NCBI GenBank assembly: GCA_023053575.1
Contig: JAKZAP010000005.1
Span: forward strand, 4,588,001 to 4,652,000
Direction: 5' to 3'
Source of the DNA: Branchinecta lynchi
Lineage: Eukaryota > Arthropoda > Branchiopoda > Anostraca > Branchinectidae
Length of the DNA: 64,000 nt
In this document: piece by piece, positions 63,799 to 64,000 of the stretch
Layout: each line of letters starts with the position of its first letter
Position numbering within the stretch: position 1 is the first letter of the stretch
Notes under the pieces: generated by a model
Told to the model about the DNA's origin: nothing
Seen by the model: the letters and a program-made list of their open reading frames with translations, nothing else
Database searches by the model: none
Made by a program: the position numbers and the translations under genes

Positions 63799-64000
63799 CT
63801 AAAATAAAGAAGGATGAAACACGGATCCAATAGCCTGTCCTTAGACACACTGAATCGGAATTCGTGGTCCATTGTTTGACCTAGAAAGATTTCTCACTAA
63901 TGGTTTGGCAGCAAAGTATCTCAAAGTCAAGAGGCACTGGATGCAACAACAATTCTGAGTTAAGCCTATGAGGTATCGTGTCTGGGCCACAGCCAGGATG
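63799..64000. other. SLC12 intron at the right edge
   Basis: The intron upstream of the first visible exon. I see no further exon before the window ends. Confidence 0.6.

Overview
The window is eukaryotic and almost certainly from an invertebrate animal; no lineage can be fixed from it. The evidence is a split gene of a metazoan transporter family with GT-AG introns, a polyadenylation signal, and dense transposable elements of several eukaryotic classes. I see no bacterial operons, rRNA, tRNA or CRISPR array.

The backbone is one gene on the minus strand, an SLC12-type cation-chloride cotransporter of the NKCC/NCC branch. I trace 16 exons from 63798 (first visible exon, gene open at the right edge) down to a stop codon at 842-844 with an AATAAA signal just beyond. 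Intron phases agree at every junction, and the pieces read in the same order as NKCC: transmembrane core (63798 to 47595), then the cytoplasmic C-terminal domain (43168 to 842). About 0.81 kb of protein (roughly 809 codons) is spread over 63 kb, so nearly everything else here lies in introns. One exon (40427-40473) has no visible 5' splice site, and a transposon end sits beside it.

The 18 kb intron 9007-26992 holds a stack of nested elements. A Mutator-like element (9503-24804) has long terminal inverted repeats made of about 16-bp subrepeats, a target duplication CTATAGGA and a transposase remnant. Inside it is a Tx1/L1-like LINE. Inside ORF1 of that LINE is a hAT transposon (10958-17735) with 16-bp inverted repeats and a perfect 8-bp duplication GGTTCGAT. 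Inside the hAT intron are further repeats. The reverse transcriptase part of the LINE has been inverted between two copies of a palindromic repeat.

The 9 kb intron 29144-38127 holds a Ty3/Gypsy element on the minus strand (31590-35660) whose 3' LTR is inverted and sits outside a truncated integrase, plus several CR1-like LINE remnants. The 3.2 kb intron 47731-50975 holds a 280-bp palindrome and a CR1-like LINE with a 685-codon open frame. Intron 51098-57570 holds two long pearl-like elements (tandem core repeats followed by an ACGG microsatellite). Intron 59284-62408 holds a palindromic element and a second small Mutator-like element.

Recurrent repeat families are named by letter: B (short inverted-repeat element), C (hAT-like miniature element with G/C runs), D and E (tandem-core elements with ACGG tracts), F/F2 (palindromes), G, H, J and K (other dispersed repeats). 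Element boundaries and target duplications given here were read directly from the sequence. Family names rest on recognised motifs; no database search was run.
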